DNA of 14,343 bases from Candidatus Curtissbacteria bacterium RIFCSPLOWO2_01_FULL_37_9 (GTDB taxonomy: Bacteria > Patescibacteriota > Microgenomatia > Curtissbacterales > GWA2-41-24), in contig MFBN01000013.1 in the NCBI GenBank assembly GCA_001776425.1, forward strand, positions 3,721-18,063, given 5' to 3'. The position numbers were made by a program, and so were the translations under genes. The notes under the pieces are model-generated. The model was not told the DNA's origin. It did no database searches and saw only the letters and a program-made list of their open reading frames with translations. Of the stretch, positions 5,844 through 12,595 are shown piece by piece (the stretch's first letter is position 1; each line of letters opens with the position of its first letter).

Positions 5844-6770
5844 ATGAATGATTATTATAAAAATCAAATCGAAAATATAAATCACCAAATTACCGAAGCT
5901 GAAAAACTTTTGGCAGACCCATCTATGAAACAACTGGCAAAGGAAGAAATTAACCAGCTTCGAAAACAAATATCAGAATTGGAAAAAACACCCGGAACCC
6001 GGAACCCGGAACCCGGAACAAATCACACGGTCAGTGTGATTCTCGAGATTCGTTCAGCCGCAGGCGGAGATGAAGCCGGATTATTCGCCGCGGAATTATT
6101 GAGGATGTACCAAAAATTTGCAGATATTAATAATTGGAGTTTTGAAGAGCTTGATCGTACAGAAGGAGGTTTGGGAAATATCAAAACAGTAGTAGTTAAA
6201 ATAAAAGGAAAAAACGCATTTGATAAACTGCGATTTGAATCCGGTGTGCACAGAGTCCAAAGAGTTCCCAAAACAGAAAGCTCGGGAAGAATTCATACTT
6301 CAACTGCAACTGTTGCAATCTTGCCGGAAATTCCTCCTACACAAATTAGCTTAAACCCTTCTGATATTACTTTTGAATCTTTCAGATCCGGAGGCCACGG
6401 CGGCCAGAATGTTAATAAGGTATCTACCGCAGTACGTATTAAACACATCCCAACGGGTGTTGTTGTTAAATCCCAAACAGAAAGGTCCCAGGCCCAAAAC
6501 CGGGAAATTGCTATGGAAATTCTAAGGTCTAAAATTTACCAATTGGAAGAAGAACAAAGGCAATCTACCATCCACGATGAAAGATCAACACAAGTGGGTG
6601 CCGGTGACCGCAGTGAAAAAATCAGAACCTACAACTTCCCGCAAAGTCGGCTCACTGACCATCGTATAAACAAATCGTGGCATGATTTAGAAAACATATT
6701 GGAAGGAAATCTTGATAAAGTCATAAAAGCCTTAAACGACTTTGCGAGTCCGACAAATATCGCAGCATGA
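5844..6770 (+). CDS. prfA: Peptide chain release factor 1 (RF1), short N-terminus
   Basis: RF1 reads UAA and UAG stop codons and triggers peptide release. The GGQ motif is at residues 186-188 within SGGHGGQNVNKVSTAVRI. The stop-codon-reading P-x-T motif is PKT at 142-144 in RVPKTESSGRIHTS; RF2 would have SPF. At 308 residues it is about 50 shorter than E. coli RF1, all from the N-terminal helical domain, which is reduced to roughly residues 1-48. A tandem heptanucleotide repeat encodes the linker KTPGTRNPEPGTNH at ~48-61. The C-terminus (LNDFASPTNIAA) is unusual and is followed by a remnant of a second RF1 tail. The ATG at 5844 follows the -10 at 5819; no Shine-Dalgarno is seen. Confidence 0.95.
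   Translation: MNDYYKNQIENINHQITEAEKLLADPSMKQLAKEEINQLRKQISELEKTPGTRNPEPGTNHTVSVILEIRSAAGGDEAGLFAAELLRMYQKFADINNWSFEELDRTEGGLGNIKTVVVKIKGKNAFDKLRFESGVHRVQRVPKTESSGRIHTSTATVAILPEIPPTQISLNPSDITFESFRSGGHGGQNVNKVSTAVRIKHIPTGVVVKSQTERSQAQNREIAMEILRSKIYQLEEEQRQSTIHDERSTQVGAGDRSEKIRTYNFPQSRLTDHRINKSWHDLENILEGNLDKVIKALNDFASPTNIAA
5991..6019 (+). repeat. Four tandem copies of CCCGGAA inside prfA
   Basis: Four perfect copies of the heptamer CCCGGAA (5991-6018) plus one further C lie in the linker between the helical domain and the codon-recognition domain of RF1. Seven is not a multiple of three, so gain or loss of one copy would shift the frame. The unit resembles the short tandem heptanucleotide repeats known from cyanobacteria. 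Confidence 0.9.
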
Positions 6771-6791
6771 GACGTGTTTGAATAGAACTGA

Positions 6792-6827
6792 CCTGCCCGC
6801 AATGCTTCGCGAAGCGATGCAGGCGGG
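6792..6827 (+). repeat. GC-rich palindromic hairpin between prfA and the RF1 remnant
   Basis: The 36-base element pairs along its whole length around the perfect 12-base palindrome GCTTCGCGAAGC (6804-6815). The outer arms CCTGCCCGCA and its partner on the right leave only two mismatches and two wobble pairs. It is far richer in GC than its surroundings. It lies 22 bases after the prfA stop. There is no T-tract, so it is more like a mobile palindromic repeat or mRNA 3'-end protector than an intrinsic terminator. Confidence 0.75.
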
Positions 6828-6841
6828 AAAGTCGAATGCTA

Positions 6842-6964
6842 AGATATGGCGGGCCGCAGGACAGAGTAACAGATCACCGAATTCAAAAATCATGGGGAAA
6901 TTTAAGTTCCATTATGGACGGGGATTTCAATAAAATAATAGAAGCACTCCAGTTAACTCGTTAA
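6842..6964 (+). pseudogene. Remnant of a second RF1 3' end
   Basis: The frame starting at 6842 reads RYGGPQDRVTDHRIQKSW, then GNLSSIMDGDFNKIIEALQ and LTR, with a stop at 6962-6964. It aligns with the last ~35 residues of the intact prfA (PQSRLTDHRINKSW... KVIKALN) at 18 of 33 identical positions. Its own IIEALQ ending is the usual RF1 terminus. Upstream the homology breaks: the expected RTYNF is shortened and out of frame, possibly with GKSNAKI as a decayed trace of GDRSEKI in another frame. It has no start and no promoter. The divergence excludes a fresh tandem duplication; it looks like the tail of an older or foreign RF1 left after recombination. Confidence 0.8.
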
Positions 6965-6999
6965 CAATCTACCTATCGTTAACGTTATTGATGTAAAAT
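6952..6999 (+). promoter_or_regulatory. Upstream region of the DedA gene with three GTTAAC palindromes
   Basis: GTTAAC occurs at 6952-6957, 6960-6965 and 6978-6983. The third sits in the longer near-palindrome ATCGTTAACGTT. TAAAAT at 6994-6999 is a possible -10 box, 11 bases before the ATG at 7010. The first two copies overlap the end of the RF1 remnant, so part of the pattern could be chance. Confidence 0.3.
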
Positions 7000-7009
7000 C
7001 TAAATTATT

Positions 7010-7498
7010 ATGCTTGAATTTGTCGAAAAATTCTCTTATCTTGGTTTATTTGGAATCTTATTAATTGAAGAAGGCGGTATTCCCCTGCCAATACCCGGAG
7101 ATATATTTATTGCCACTGTCGCCGCCTTGCCAAGATCAAATTATTTTTTGGTCGTCATAACGGTGGTAACTGCAACTCTTATCGGCTCAACGATTCTTTT
7201 TACTTTGTCCAAAAAAATCGGCCATAGGCTTCTTTTGAAATATGGCAAATACGTCAAAATAACTCCTCAAAAAGTTAAGAAAATCGAAAAATGGTTTGTA
7301 AAGTATGGCGGTGCGGCAATTGTTATTGGCAGGTTAATCCCCGGCCTTCGCATTGTCACTCCGGTTAGTGCCGGGCTTTTTGATATTTCATATAAAACTT
7401 TTTGGCTTTACACTACTTTGGCAGCATTTATTTGGGCTAATATTTATTATGCAATCGGCAGGATTTTCCAACTAACTTTTTGGGGGGTTGTCAAGTAA
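7010..7498 (+). CDS. DedA-family (VTT domain) inner-membrane protein
   Basis: The 162-residue protein has the DedA pattern: LIEEGGIPLPIPGDIFIA near residues 19-36 (the conserved E-x-x-hydrophobic-P-x-P-G-(D/E)), and later VIGRLIPGLRIVTPVSAG (the F/G-R-x-x-P-G-x-R motif). About four to five hydrophobic segments are visible, two of them possibly re-entrant. DedA/VTT proteins are linked to lipid-carrier flipping and membrane homeostasis; several members move undecaprenyl phosphate or phosphatidylethanolamine. The role here is assigned only at family level. It is somewhat shorter than typical (~200 residues), mainly at the C-terminus (FQLTFWGVVK). It converges with htrA, with only 7 bases between the stops. 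Confidence 0.85.
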   Translation: MLEFVEKFSYLGLFGILLIEEGGIPLPIPGDIFIATVAALPRSNYFLVVITVVTATLIGSTILFTLSKKIGHRLLLKYGKYVKITPQKVKKIEKWFVKYGGAAIVIGRLIPGLRIVTPVSAGLFDISYKTFWLYTTLAAFIWANIYYAIGRIFQLTFWGVVK

Positions 7499-7505
7499 AA
7501 TAATG

Positions 7506-8624
7506 TTATTCGTTAGGTGCCTCGCCTAAAGTTAAATTCAAATCCAAAGTCTGGCCATTGCGAAAAATTCTTACTTTAATCTGATCACCTACTTTTTTTG
7601 ATCTTATAATTGAAATCAGGGAATTATCAGCGTCGAGCTTTTGACCATCAAATGTAGTAATTATATCTCCGACTTTAATTCCGGCATTTGAAGCCGCAGA
7701 TTTACCAACAACCTCTCTTACATATTCACCTTCCGGAACATCATTTAATAGTGCCGTGTCTTTTGAGATATGAGTATATCTCACCCCTAAAAAAGGCCTG
7801 GAAATTCTGTCTCCGGAGTTATGAAAATCCTCAATCAGCTGTTTGGCGATATTTACTTTAATGGCAAAACCAATATTTTCCGCAGACGCAACAGCTGTAT
7901 CAATCCCGATAACCTGGCCGGCACTATTAACCAATGGGCCACCGGAATTTCCAGGATTAATTGCCGCATCGGTTTGAATTAAATCTTCCAGACGCTCAGC
8001 AATACCTGTTGTAGGATCTATCGGGTTTACTCCCCTGCCAAGCCCTGAAACAACACCAACAGTAACAGTGTTTTCAAACCTTCCCAATGCATTCCCAATA
8101 GCAATAACTTTCTGTCCAACCTTTAAATGGTCAGAATCACCCAGTTCTACTTCTTGCAGGTCATTAGCGTCAACTTTGATTAAAGCCAAATCATTAAAAG
8201 AATCACGGTGAATATCCTTCACTTCAAATTTTTTCTCAGAACCGTCGTTTGAGCGGATTATTGCTATATATTTGGCACTATCGTCGGATACTACGTGCTT
8301 GTTAGTAAGAATCAAACCGTCTTTGGAAACCACAAATCCCGTACCAATTCCGGACTGGCCCTCACTTTGAGGCTGGGAAAAACCAAATGGATTAAATACT
8401 TGCCTATTTTCAACAGCAATTGAAACTACAGACGGAGAAACTTTTTCAACAACATCAATAACTACGGACTCTTCGTCTACTATTTTTTGATTTTGAAAAG
8501 TTTGAGACTTTCCAATAGTTTGCTGTTCTATACCTTTTCCAAAAAACCTTTGTGTAGCGACGGTTATAACTACACCTAATGCAAACACCAAAAGGACTAT
8601 TATGCTAAAACTTTTAATTTTCAT
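7506..8624 (-). CDS. htrA: HtrA/DegP-type serine protease with PDZ domain
   Basis: Residues ~5-24 form an N-terminal membrane segment (FSIIVLLVFALGVVITVA), so the protease faces outside. The trypsin-like domain carries the triad H110 (LTNKHVV), D145 (FNDLALIKVD) and S227 (NPGNSGGPLVN). One PDZ domain follows at about residues 275-365 (RPFLGVRYTHI, AASNAGIKVGDIITTFDGQ). At 372 residues it is a normal single-PDZ, DegS/HtrA-like length. These proteases degrade or refold damaged envelope proteins. The start ATG overlaps the ctp stop as ATGA, so translation is coupled and it is the last gene of the rpsF operon. The stop lies 7 bases from that of the convergent DedA gene, with no room for a separate terminator. 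Confidence 0.95.
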   Translation of the reverse strand: MKIKSFSIIVLLVFALGVVITVATQRFFGKGIEQQTIGKSQTFQNQKIVDEESVVIDVVEKVSPSVVSIAVENRQVFNPFGFSQPQSEGQSGIGTGFVVSKDGLILTNKHVVSDDSAKYIAIIRSNDGSEKKFEVKDIHRDSFNDLALIKVDANDLQEVELGDSDHLKVGQKVIAIGNALGRFENTVTVGVVSGLGRGVNPIDPTTGIAERLEDLIQTDAAINPGNSGGPLVNSAGQVIGIDTAVASAENIGFAIKVNIAKQLIEDFHNSGDRISRPFLGVRYTHISKDTALLNDVPEGEYVREVVGKSAASNAGIKVGDIITTFDGQKLDADNSLISIIRSKKVGDQIKVRIFRNGQTLDLNLTLGEAPNE

Positions 8625-9859
8625 TTAATTTGCTCCAATGCCCTCTCGAGTTGAGGATCTGTGCCATTAGTTTGGTCATCGGAAGTTAACTCCACAATTA
8701 GGTCCGGATTAATGCCTTCCTCTTGGATGGAAGTTCCTTTGGGTGTCAACCATTTTGCCACTGTAATATGTAAAGCCGAACCTCCAGTCAACTCAACCGG
8801 TTCCTGAACAGTTCCCTTACCGAATGTCCTAACACCTATGATTTTGCCTCTTTTTGAATCCTGTATTGCACCGGCGAATATTTCCGATGCGGAAGCTGCC
8901 CCTTCATTGACTAAAACAACGAGAGGACCTTTCAAAAATTTCCCCTGATGATCCGTTTCAATTGATTGGACACTGCCATTGGAAAATTGCTCTTTTACAA
9001 CCGTCCCTTGAATAAATTCGCTTGCAATATGAACGGACGATGACAAAAGCCCACCCGGATTATTACGCATATCCACAATAATCCCTTTTATATTATTCTG
9101 GTCAATACCGGCAATTGCTTCGTCCCATTGACTATCGGTATTTTCACCAAAACGGGTTACTGTTACAACTGCCACCCTGCCTTTTTCAGTTTCCTTAAAT
9201 TCAAGCTCAACGCTTTTGACTGTAATTTTAGCCCTTTCAATTTCAACATCAAATGAATTTTCATTATTCTCTCTCCCTAAAGAAAGCTTGACCTTGGATC
9301 CTGCAGGCCCGCGTATCAAATCCACTGCTTCGGGTAGCGTGAGATCGAACGTGTCACGACTGTCTATTTTTAATATTAAATCTTTAGGCTTGATTCCAAC
9401 ACTCTCTGCGGGAGTACCCTTAAGCGGTGCGATAACCACAAGTCTTTTATCTTTATTAAATCCTATCTGAATACCAACCCCCTCATAAGAACCGGCAAGT
9501 TCACTTTTAATGGCATCATTTTGCTTAGGATCCAAAAATGCCGTATAGGGATCACCCAAAGAACGCACCAATCCCGAAATTGCACCATATAAAAGTTTTT
9601 TGTCTTCTATCGCGCTTTTGTCCACGTATTTTTCCGGTAAAGTCTCAAAAGCTTTCCAAAAAAGGGAAAAGTCTACATTTTGCTCCTTGGGAGGAAGCTT
9701 GTTTGTAACTGTTATTTGGGGTATAAATCCGCTTTTATTAAATTCTATTCTTTTCTGACCAACAATGAATCCAAATGCAAAAAAAACAATGGCAACAAAA
9801 ATAAATTGGATAAAAAAATTAAATAAAGGATGAACTTTAATAATTCTATTTTCAGACAT
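8621..9859 (-). CDS. ctpA: Carboxy-terminal processing protease (S41 family, CtpA/Prc-like)
   Basis: The 412-residue protein has one N-terminal membrane segment at ~12-34 (LFNFFIQFIFVAIVFFAFGF). A PDZ domain lies at ~118-200 (GSYEGVGIQIGF, ESVGIKPKDLILKIDS). The S41 catalytic domain contains MRNNPGGLL and the Ser/Lys dyad S323 (GAASASEIFAGA) and K348 (TFGKGTVQ), 25 residues apart as in E. coli Prc. The enzyme cleaves near the C-termini of extracytoplasmic proteins. It lies 9 bases after rpsR and is coupled to htrA by an ATGA overlap, so two envelope proteases are driven by a ribosomal-protein promoter. It has the usual CtpA length and all catalytic residues. Confidence 0.95.
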   Translation of the reverse strand: MSENRIIKVHPLFNFFIQFIFVAIVFFAFGFIVGQKRIEFNKSGFIPQITVTNKLPPKEQNVDFSLFWKAFETLPEKYVDKSAIEDKKLLYGAISGLVRSLGDPYTAFLDPKQNDAIKSELAGSYEGVGIQIGFNKDKRLVVIAPLKGTPAESVGIKPKDLILKIDSRDTFDLTLPEAVDLIRGPAGSKVKLSLGRENNENSFDVEIERAKITVKSVELEFKETEKGRVAVVTVTRFGENTDSQWDEAIAGIDQNNIKGIIVDMRNNPGGLLSSSVHIASEFIQGTVVKEQFSNGSVQSIETDHQGKFLKGPLVVLVNEGAASASEIFAGAIQDSKRGKIIGVRTFGKGTVQEPVELTGGSALHITVAKWLTPKGTSIQEEGINPDLIVELTSDDQTNGTDPQLERALEQIK

Positions 9860-9868
9860 TTTTTAAAA

Positions 9869-10093
9869 TTATCCTTGCACAAATGGCAAAAGCGCAACAA
9901 TTCTTGCCCTTTTAATACTTTTAGTAATGATTCTTTGATGCTTTGCACATATACCGGTTCTGGCCCTGCCTAATATTTTGCCTCTTTCGGAAATGTACTT
10001 TCTTAAAAGAACCGTATCTTTATAATCTATTACAGTATGCGCCAAACAAAGAGGGCAACGTTTGGCACGCACTAAATTGCGTTTTTGTTTCAC
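9869..10093 (-). CDS. rpsR: Ribosomal protein bS18
   Basis: This 74-residue protein of the small subunit, which pairs with bS6, is recognised by RCPLCLAHTVIDYKDTVLLRKYISERGKILGRARTGICAKHQR followed by the usual IKRARIVALLPF end (quoted in parts: CPLC at 13-16, GICAKHQR near 47-54). The cysteines C13, C16 and the one in GICAKH suggest the zinc-type form. The start is a GTG at 10093, 6 bases after ssb; no ATG is available that keeps the N-terminus. The classical next gene rplI (bL9) is missing and ctp takes its place. The gene is normal in length and clearly functional. Confidence 0.95.
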   Translation of the reverse strand: MKQKRNLVRAKRCPLCLAHTVIDYKDTVLLRKYISERGKILGRARTGICAKHQRIITKSIKRARIVALLPFVQG

Positions 10094-10099
10094 TTTAGT

Positions 10100-10675
10100 T
10101 TAAAAGGGTAAATCTTCAAGATCTACTTTTTGATCATCCTTAATTTCTGAATCTGCTTTTATAGAATCGTTTGTTTGAGACTTTTTTATTTTGCTTTTTT
10201 TAGCCGGCTGTTTTTCTGATTTGTCTAATTTTTCCTCCTGTAAGCCTGATGATATATGATCCCCCTTGTCTGTTTCGGGCAAATCTTTATGTTCCGGTTC
10301 TATATCATTATGCTGCGATCCTTCTTCAAAGCTTCTTCTGGAATCCAGAATTCGCATATCATCAATTACAACTTCTGTAATTTGTCTTGACTGACCGTCC
10401 GGTGTTTCCCAATTTCTTGTCTGCAGTCTTCCTTCTACGTAAACTTTGCGTCCTTTAGTCAAAAGTTGGGAACATAACTCCGCAAGTTTATTCCATGAAA
10501 CTATCCGGATAAATTCCGCTTCTTCTTTTTTTGTACCATCGGAAGCCACATATACTCTGTTAGTTGCCAAACCGAATGAACAAACAGCCGCACCCGAGGG
10601 GGTATACCTTAACTCCGGATCACGGGTCAAATTACCGATTAATAATACCTTGTTCAGTGATGCCCTGGACGCCAT
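10100..10675 (-). CDS. ssb: Single-stranded DNA-binding protein SSB
   Basis: The N-terminal OB fold (residues ~5-108) begins NKVLLIGNLTRDPELRYTPS and contains FIRIVSWNKLAELCSQLLTKG and VYVEGRLQTRNWETPDGQ, all typical of bacterial SSB. A disordered, charged linker (~110-183, rich in E, D, K and S) leads to the acidic tip DLEDLPF, the DDDIPF-type tail that recruits partner proteins. SSB coats single-stranded DNA during replication and repair and forms tetramers. Its length of 191 is normal. It lies 3 bases after rpsF and 6 before rpsR in the conserved rpsF-ssb-rpsR order. Confidence 0.96.
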   Translation of the reverse strand: MASRASLNKVLLIGNLTRDPELRYTPSGAAVCSFGLATNRVYVASDGTKKEEAEFIRIVSWNKLAELCSQLLTKGRKVYVEGRLQTRNWETPDGQSRQITEVVIDDMRILDSRRSFEEGSQHNDIEPEHKDLPETDKGDHISSGLQEEKLDKSEKQPAKKSKIKKSQTNDSIKADSEIKDDQKVDLEDLPF

Positions 10676-10678
10676 AAC

Positions 10679-11131
10679 CTATTTTTTACTTTTCTTTCCT
10701 TTAGTTGCTTTTTTTAATATTCTCTTAACTTTTTTTAATTTTGTTTCCGGTTTAATCTTATCTGTCTTTTTTCTTTTAACTGTTTTAACTGTAACAACCG
10801 GTGCTACTATCGATTCAGTCTTTTGACTTTCAATTATAACACCGGTGCCATTTCCTGTTTTTGATTTTATTATAAGATAACGCAATATCTCCTCCTGCTC
10901 AAGTTTGAGCTGTTGATAAACTGCAGCAACTGCTGTTTGGGGAGCCTCGAAATTAAAAAGTAAATACTCTCCCTCTGTTTGTTTAGCAATAGCATAAGCT
11001 AAAAGTTTCCTGCCCATTTTTGTCACTTTTACCTGAGACGCGTCTGCGCTTTTGATTGATTTTTCGATCCTGGAACGAACTGTTTCCAGTTCTGCATTCG
11101 GATTAACAATTACCATCAACTCATATTTCAT
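10679..11131 (-). CDS. rpsF: Ribosomal protein bS6 with a lysine-rich tail
   Basis: The first ~95 residues match bS6 of the small subunit: MKYELMVIVNPNAELETVRS, VTKMGRKLLAYAIAKQTEGEYLLFNFE, LEQEEILRYLIIK. The last ~45 residues are a basic low-complexity tail (VKRKKTDKIKPETKLKKVKR... KGKKSKK) that replaces the acidic tail of E. coli bS6. First gene of the operon rpsF-ssb-rpsR-ctp-htrA. A strong promoter lies only 10 bases before the ATG, so the mRNA probably has almost no leader, although GAGG sits 4 bases before the ATG on the DNA. Total length is 150, longer than usual because of the tail. Confidence 0.94.
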   Translation of the reverse strand: MKYELMVIVNPNAELETVRSRIEKSIKSADASQVKVTKMGRKLLAYAIAKQTEGEYLLFNFEAPQTAVAAVYQQLKLEQEEILRYLIIKSKTGNGTGVIIESQKTESIVAPVVTVKTVKRKKTDKIKPETKLKKVKRILKKATKGKKSKK

Positions 11132-11140
11132 ATGACCTCG

Positions 11141-11169
11141 ATCATATCAGACATGAAATTTAAACTCAA
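11141..11169 (-). promoter_or_regulatory. Strong promoter of the rpsF operon, nearly leaderless
   Basis: Read on the minus strand: TTGAGT (11169-11164), a 17-base spacer ending in TGA, then TATGAT (11146-11141). Both boxes and an extended TG are present. The expected start is near 11134, 3 bases before the ATG at 11131. A perfect inverted repeat, ATATGA / TCATAT around a 6-base centre (11130-11147), covers the -10 box and the start codon and could be an operator or a start-codon hairpin. Confidence 0.7.
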
Positions 11170-11179
11170 GCGAAGCGCA

Positions 11180-11249
11180 GTCCCTCAAAAATGCTCTTCA
11201 AGTTGTGTATGAATAATACTGAAAAAACTTGAAGTAATTTTTGTGGGAC
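11180..11249. repeat. Long imperfect inverted repeat between ychF and rpsF
   Basis: The left arm (11180-11204, 25 bases, beginning GTCCC) and the right arm (11226-11249, 24 bases, ending GGGAC) are near-perfect reverse complements. CAAAAAT and CTTCAAGTT match exactly; only one substitution and a short 2-3 base mismatch differ. The centre has 21 bases. It starts 10 bases after the ychF stop. There is no T-tract after either arm, so it is not a standard terminator. Confidence 0.8.
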
Positions 11250-11259
11250 AATAATGTAC

Positions 11260-12162
11260 CTATATACTAGACTTAAATTCCACTACCAAACCATCAACTA
11301 TTTCCTCATCTCTACCAACCGTTTTAATCAACCCATTCTCTTTGGCACTCGTCCAACTTCCGGAATCAACCAATTTTTGCCAGTCAATTATTTCTGCGGC
11401 AATAAATCCTTTAGCAAAATCCGTATGGACAATTTCTGCTACTTCGACCATTTTAGTAGTTCTTTTAACCGGCCAAGCCTGAACCATTTTACCTCCAACT
11501 ATCGTAAAAAAAGTAATCAAATCCAAAAGCTTGTAAGATTCTTTAATTATTTGACTTAGACTCAAACCCGTCGAAGGATCTACACCAAGTTCTGCCAAAT
11601 ACGACTTTTGCTCTTCGCCAGATAATTCCGAAAGTTCTACCTCCAATTTTGCACAAATTTTTATATATGGAAAAACAGTATCATAATTTTTATTAAGATC
11701 ACTCTCTGAAACATTAATGATATAAAGCGTAGGTTTGTCTATTTCCGCTTTAAAAAGCTCGTCATTGACAACCTCGACATCAACCTCTGGATCAATTCTC
11801 CCACCGATATGTTCAACATTCGGATTTTCAAAAGCACGCACTACATGACAAATCGCATCAACTTCGCGTATATGCCCCAAAAACTGATTGCCTAAACCTT
11901 CACCTTTATGTGCACCTTTGATTAAACCCGCAATGTCTATAAATTTAATCGCGGCCGGAACTTTTTTGGAAATTTTTAAAATATTGGCAATCTTTTCTAA
12001 TCTTTTATCCGGAACTTCAACAACCCCAACATTGGGCTCAATTGTTGTATATGGATATTCACCAACTTGGGCAATTTGGCGCTTTAGAAGCGCATTAAAT
12101 AGCGTACTCTTACCACTATTTGGCAACCCAACTATCCCAACAGTTAGGCCAGTAACCGACAT
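11260..12162 (-). CDS. ychF: YchF/OLA1-family ATPase, missing the helical domain
   Basis: The Walker A motif is GLPNSGKST (12-20), the switch regions are PYTTIEPNVGVVEVPD and DIAGLIKGAHKGEGLGN, and the base-recognition motif is NVSE (150-153), the NxxE form of YchF that favours ATP. The C-terminal TGS domain is complete (LITFFTIVGGKMVQAWPVKR..., HTDFAKGFIAAEIIDW, DGLVVEF). The protein has 300 residues against about 363. The usual coiled-coil helical domain after INTELxLADLxxVEKR is gone, and NDELFKAEIDKPTLYIIN joins the two halves of the G domain directly. YchF binds ribosomes and acts in stress and translation control. A strong AAAGGAGG lies 7 bases before the ATG. It is the third gene after the toxin-antitoxin pair. 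Confidence 0.93.
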   Translation of the reverse strand: MSVTGLTVGIVGLPNSGKSTLFNALLKRQIAQVGEYPYTTIEPNVGVVEVPDKRLEKIANILKISKKVPAAIKFIDIAGLIKGAHKGEGLGNQFLGHIREVDAICHVVRAFENPNVEHIGGRIDPEVDVEVVNDELFKAEIDKPTLYIINVSESDLNKNYDTVFPYIKICAKLEVELSELSGEEQKSYLAELGVDPSTGLSLSQIIKESYKLLDLITFFTIVGGKMVQAWPVKRTTKMVEVAEIVHTDFAKGFIAAEIIDWQKLVDSGSWTSAKENGLIKTVGRDEEIVDGLVVEFKSSI

Positions 12163-12188
12163 TTTGAACCTCCTTTATTCATAATTAG

Positions 12189-12590
12189 CTAAAGTTTTTG
12201 CAAAAATTCGCCAGGACTGACAACGTCTATCCCTTTTATTCCCTTGGACAATAAATGCTTTTTATCTAATGTAATAATAATGTTCGCTTTTGATTTTATT
12301 GCCGAAGCTACAACATGAGCATCTTTTTCTACAGTTACGCTAAGATATTTTTCGACCTCTTCAGATATCGGAGCAGGGATTACCTTAAGCGATGAGCTAG
12401 ATATTAGCCTAGATACCTCACTTTCAGTGATTTTAATTTTATTAGCATTTCTAAAAACTTCCTCTACAACAGCCTGGCTAGTTACACCATCTATTTTTCG
12501 CTTTCTAACTAACTTAAGAACTTGGCTAGACCCTCCACTTTTGGAACCCAAGGCGGCCAGTATTACCGAAGCATCAATAAACGCTAACAT
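12189..12590 (-). CDS. PIN-domain toxin (VapC-like ribonuclease)
   Basis: The 133-residue protein has the PIN acidic residues in order: D6 (MLAFIDASVIL), E43/E44 (AVVEEVFRNA), D90 (EKDAHVVASAI) and D109 (IIITLDKKHL). PIN toxins are Mg-dependent ribonucleases, often cutting tRNA or rRNA; the target here is unknown. It lies 5 bases after an AbrB-type antitoxin gene, the usual vapBC order. ychF follows after 26 bases and has its own strong Shine-Dalgarno, so it may share the transcript. All four acidic positions are kept, so activity is expected. Confidence 0.85.
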   Translation of the reverse strand: MLAFIDASVILAALGSKSGGSSQVLKLVRKRKIDGVTSQAVVEEVFRNANKIKITESEVSRLISSSSLKVIPAPISEEVEKYLSVTVEKDAHVVASAIKSKANIIITLDKKHLLSKGIKGIDVVSPGEFLQKL

Positions 12591-12595
12591 TAAAA

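Noticed and set aside
6742..6933. 63-codon plus-strand ORF starting in the prfA end
   Set aside because: It runs through the GC hairpin and across the RF1 remnant in the wrong frame; the neighbouring frame has clear RF1 homology.
10092..10100. ACTTTAGTT half-site at the ssb-rpsR junction
   Set aside because: Only one half of the TrpR-like operator is present, the other half does not match, and the place is inside an operon rather than at a promoter.
11254..11559. Plus-strand ORF over the ychF 3' end
   Set aside because: Antisense shadow of ychF, without start signals and with no protein-like features.
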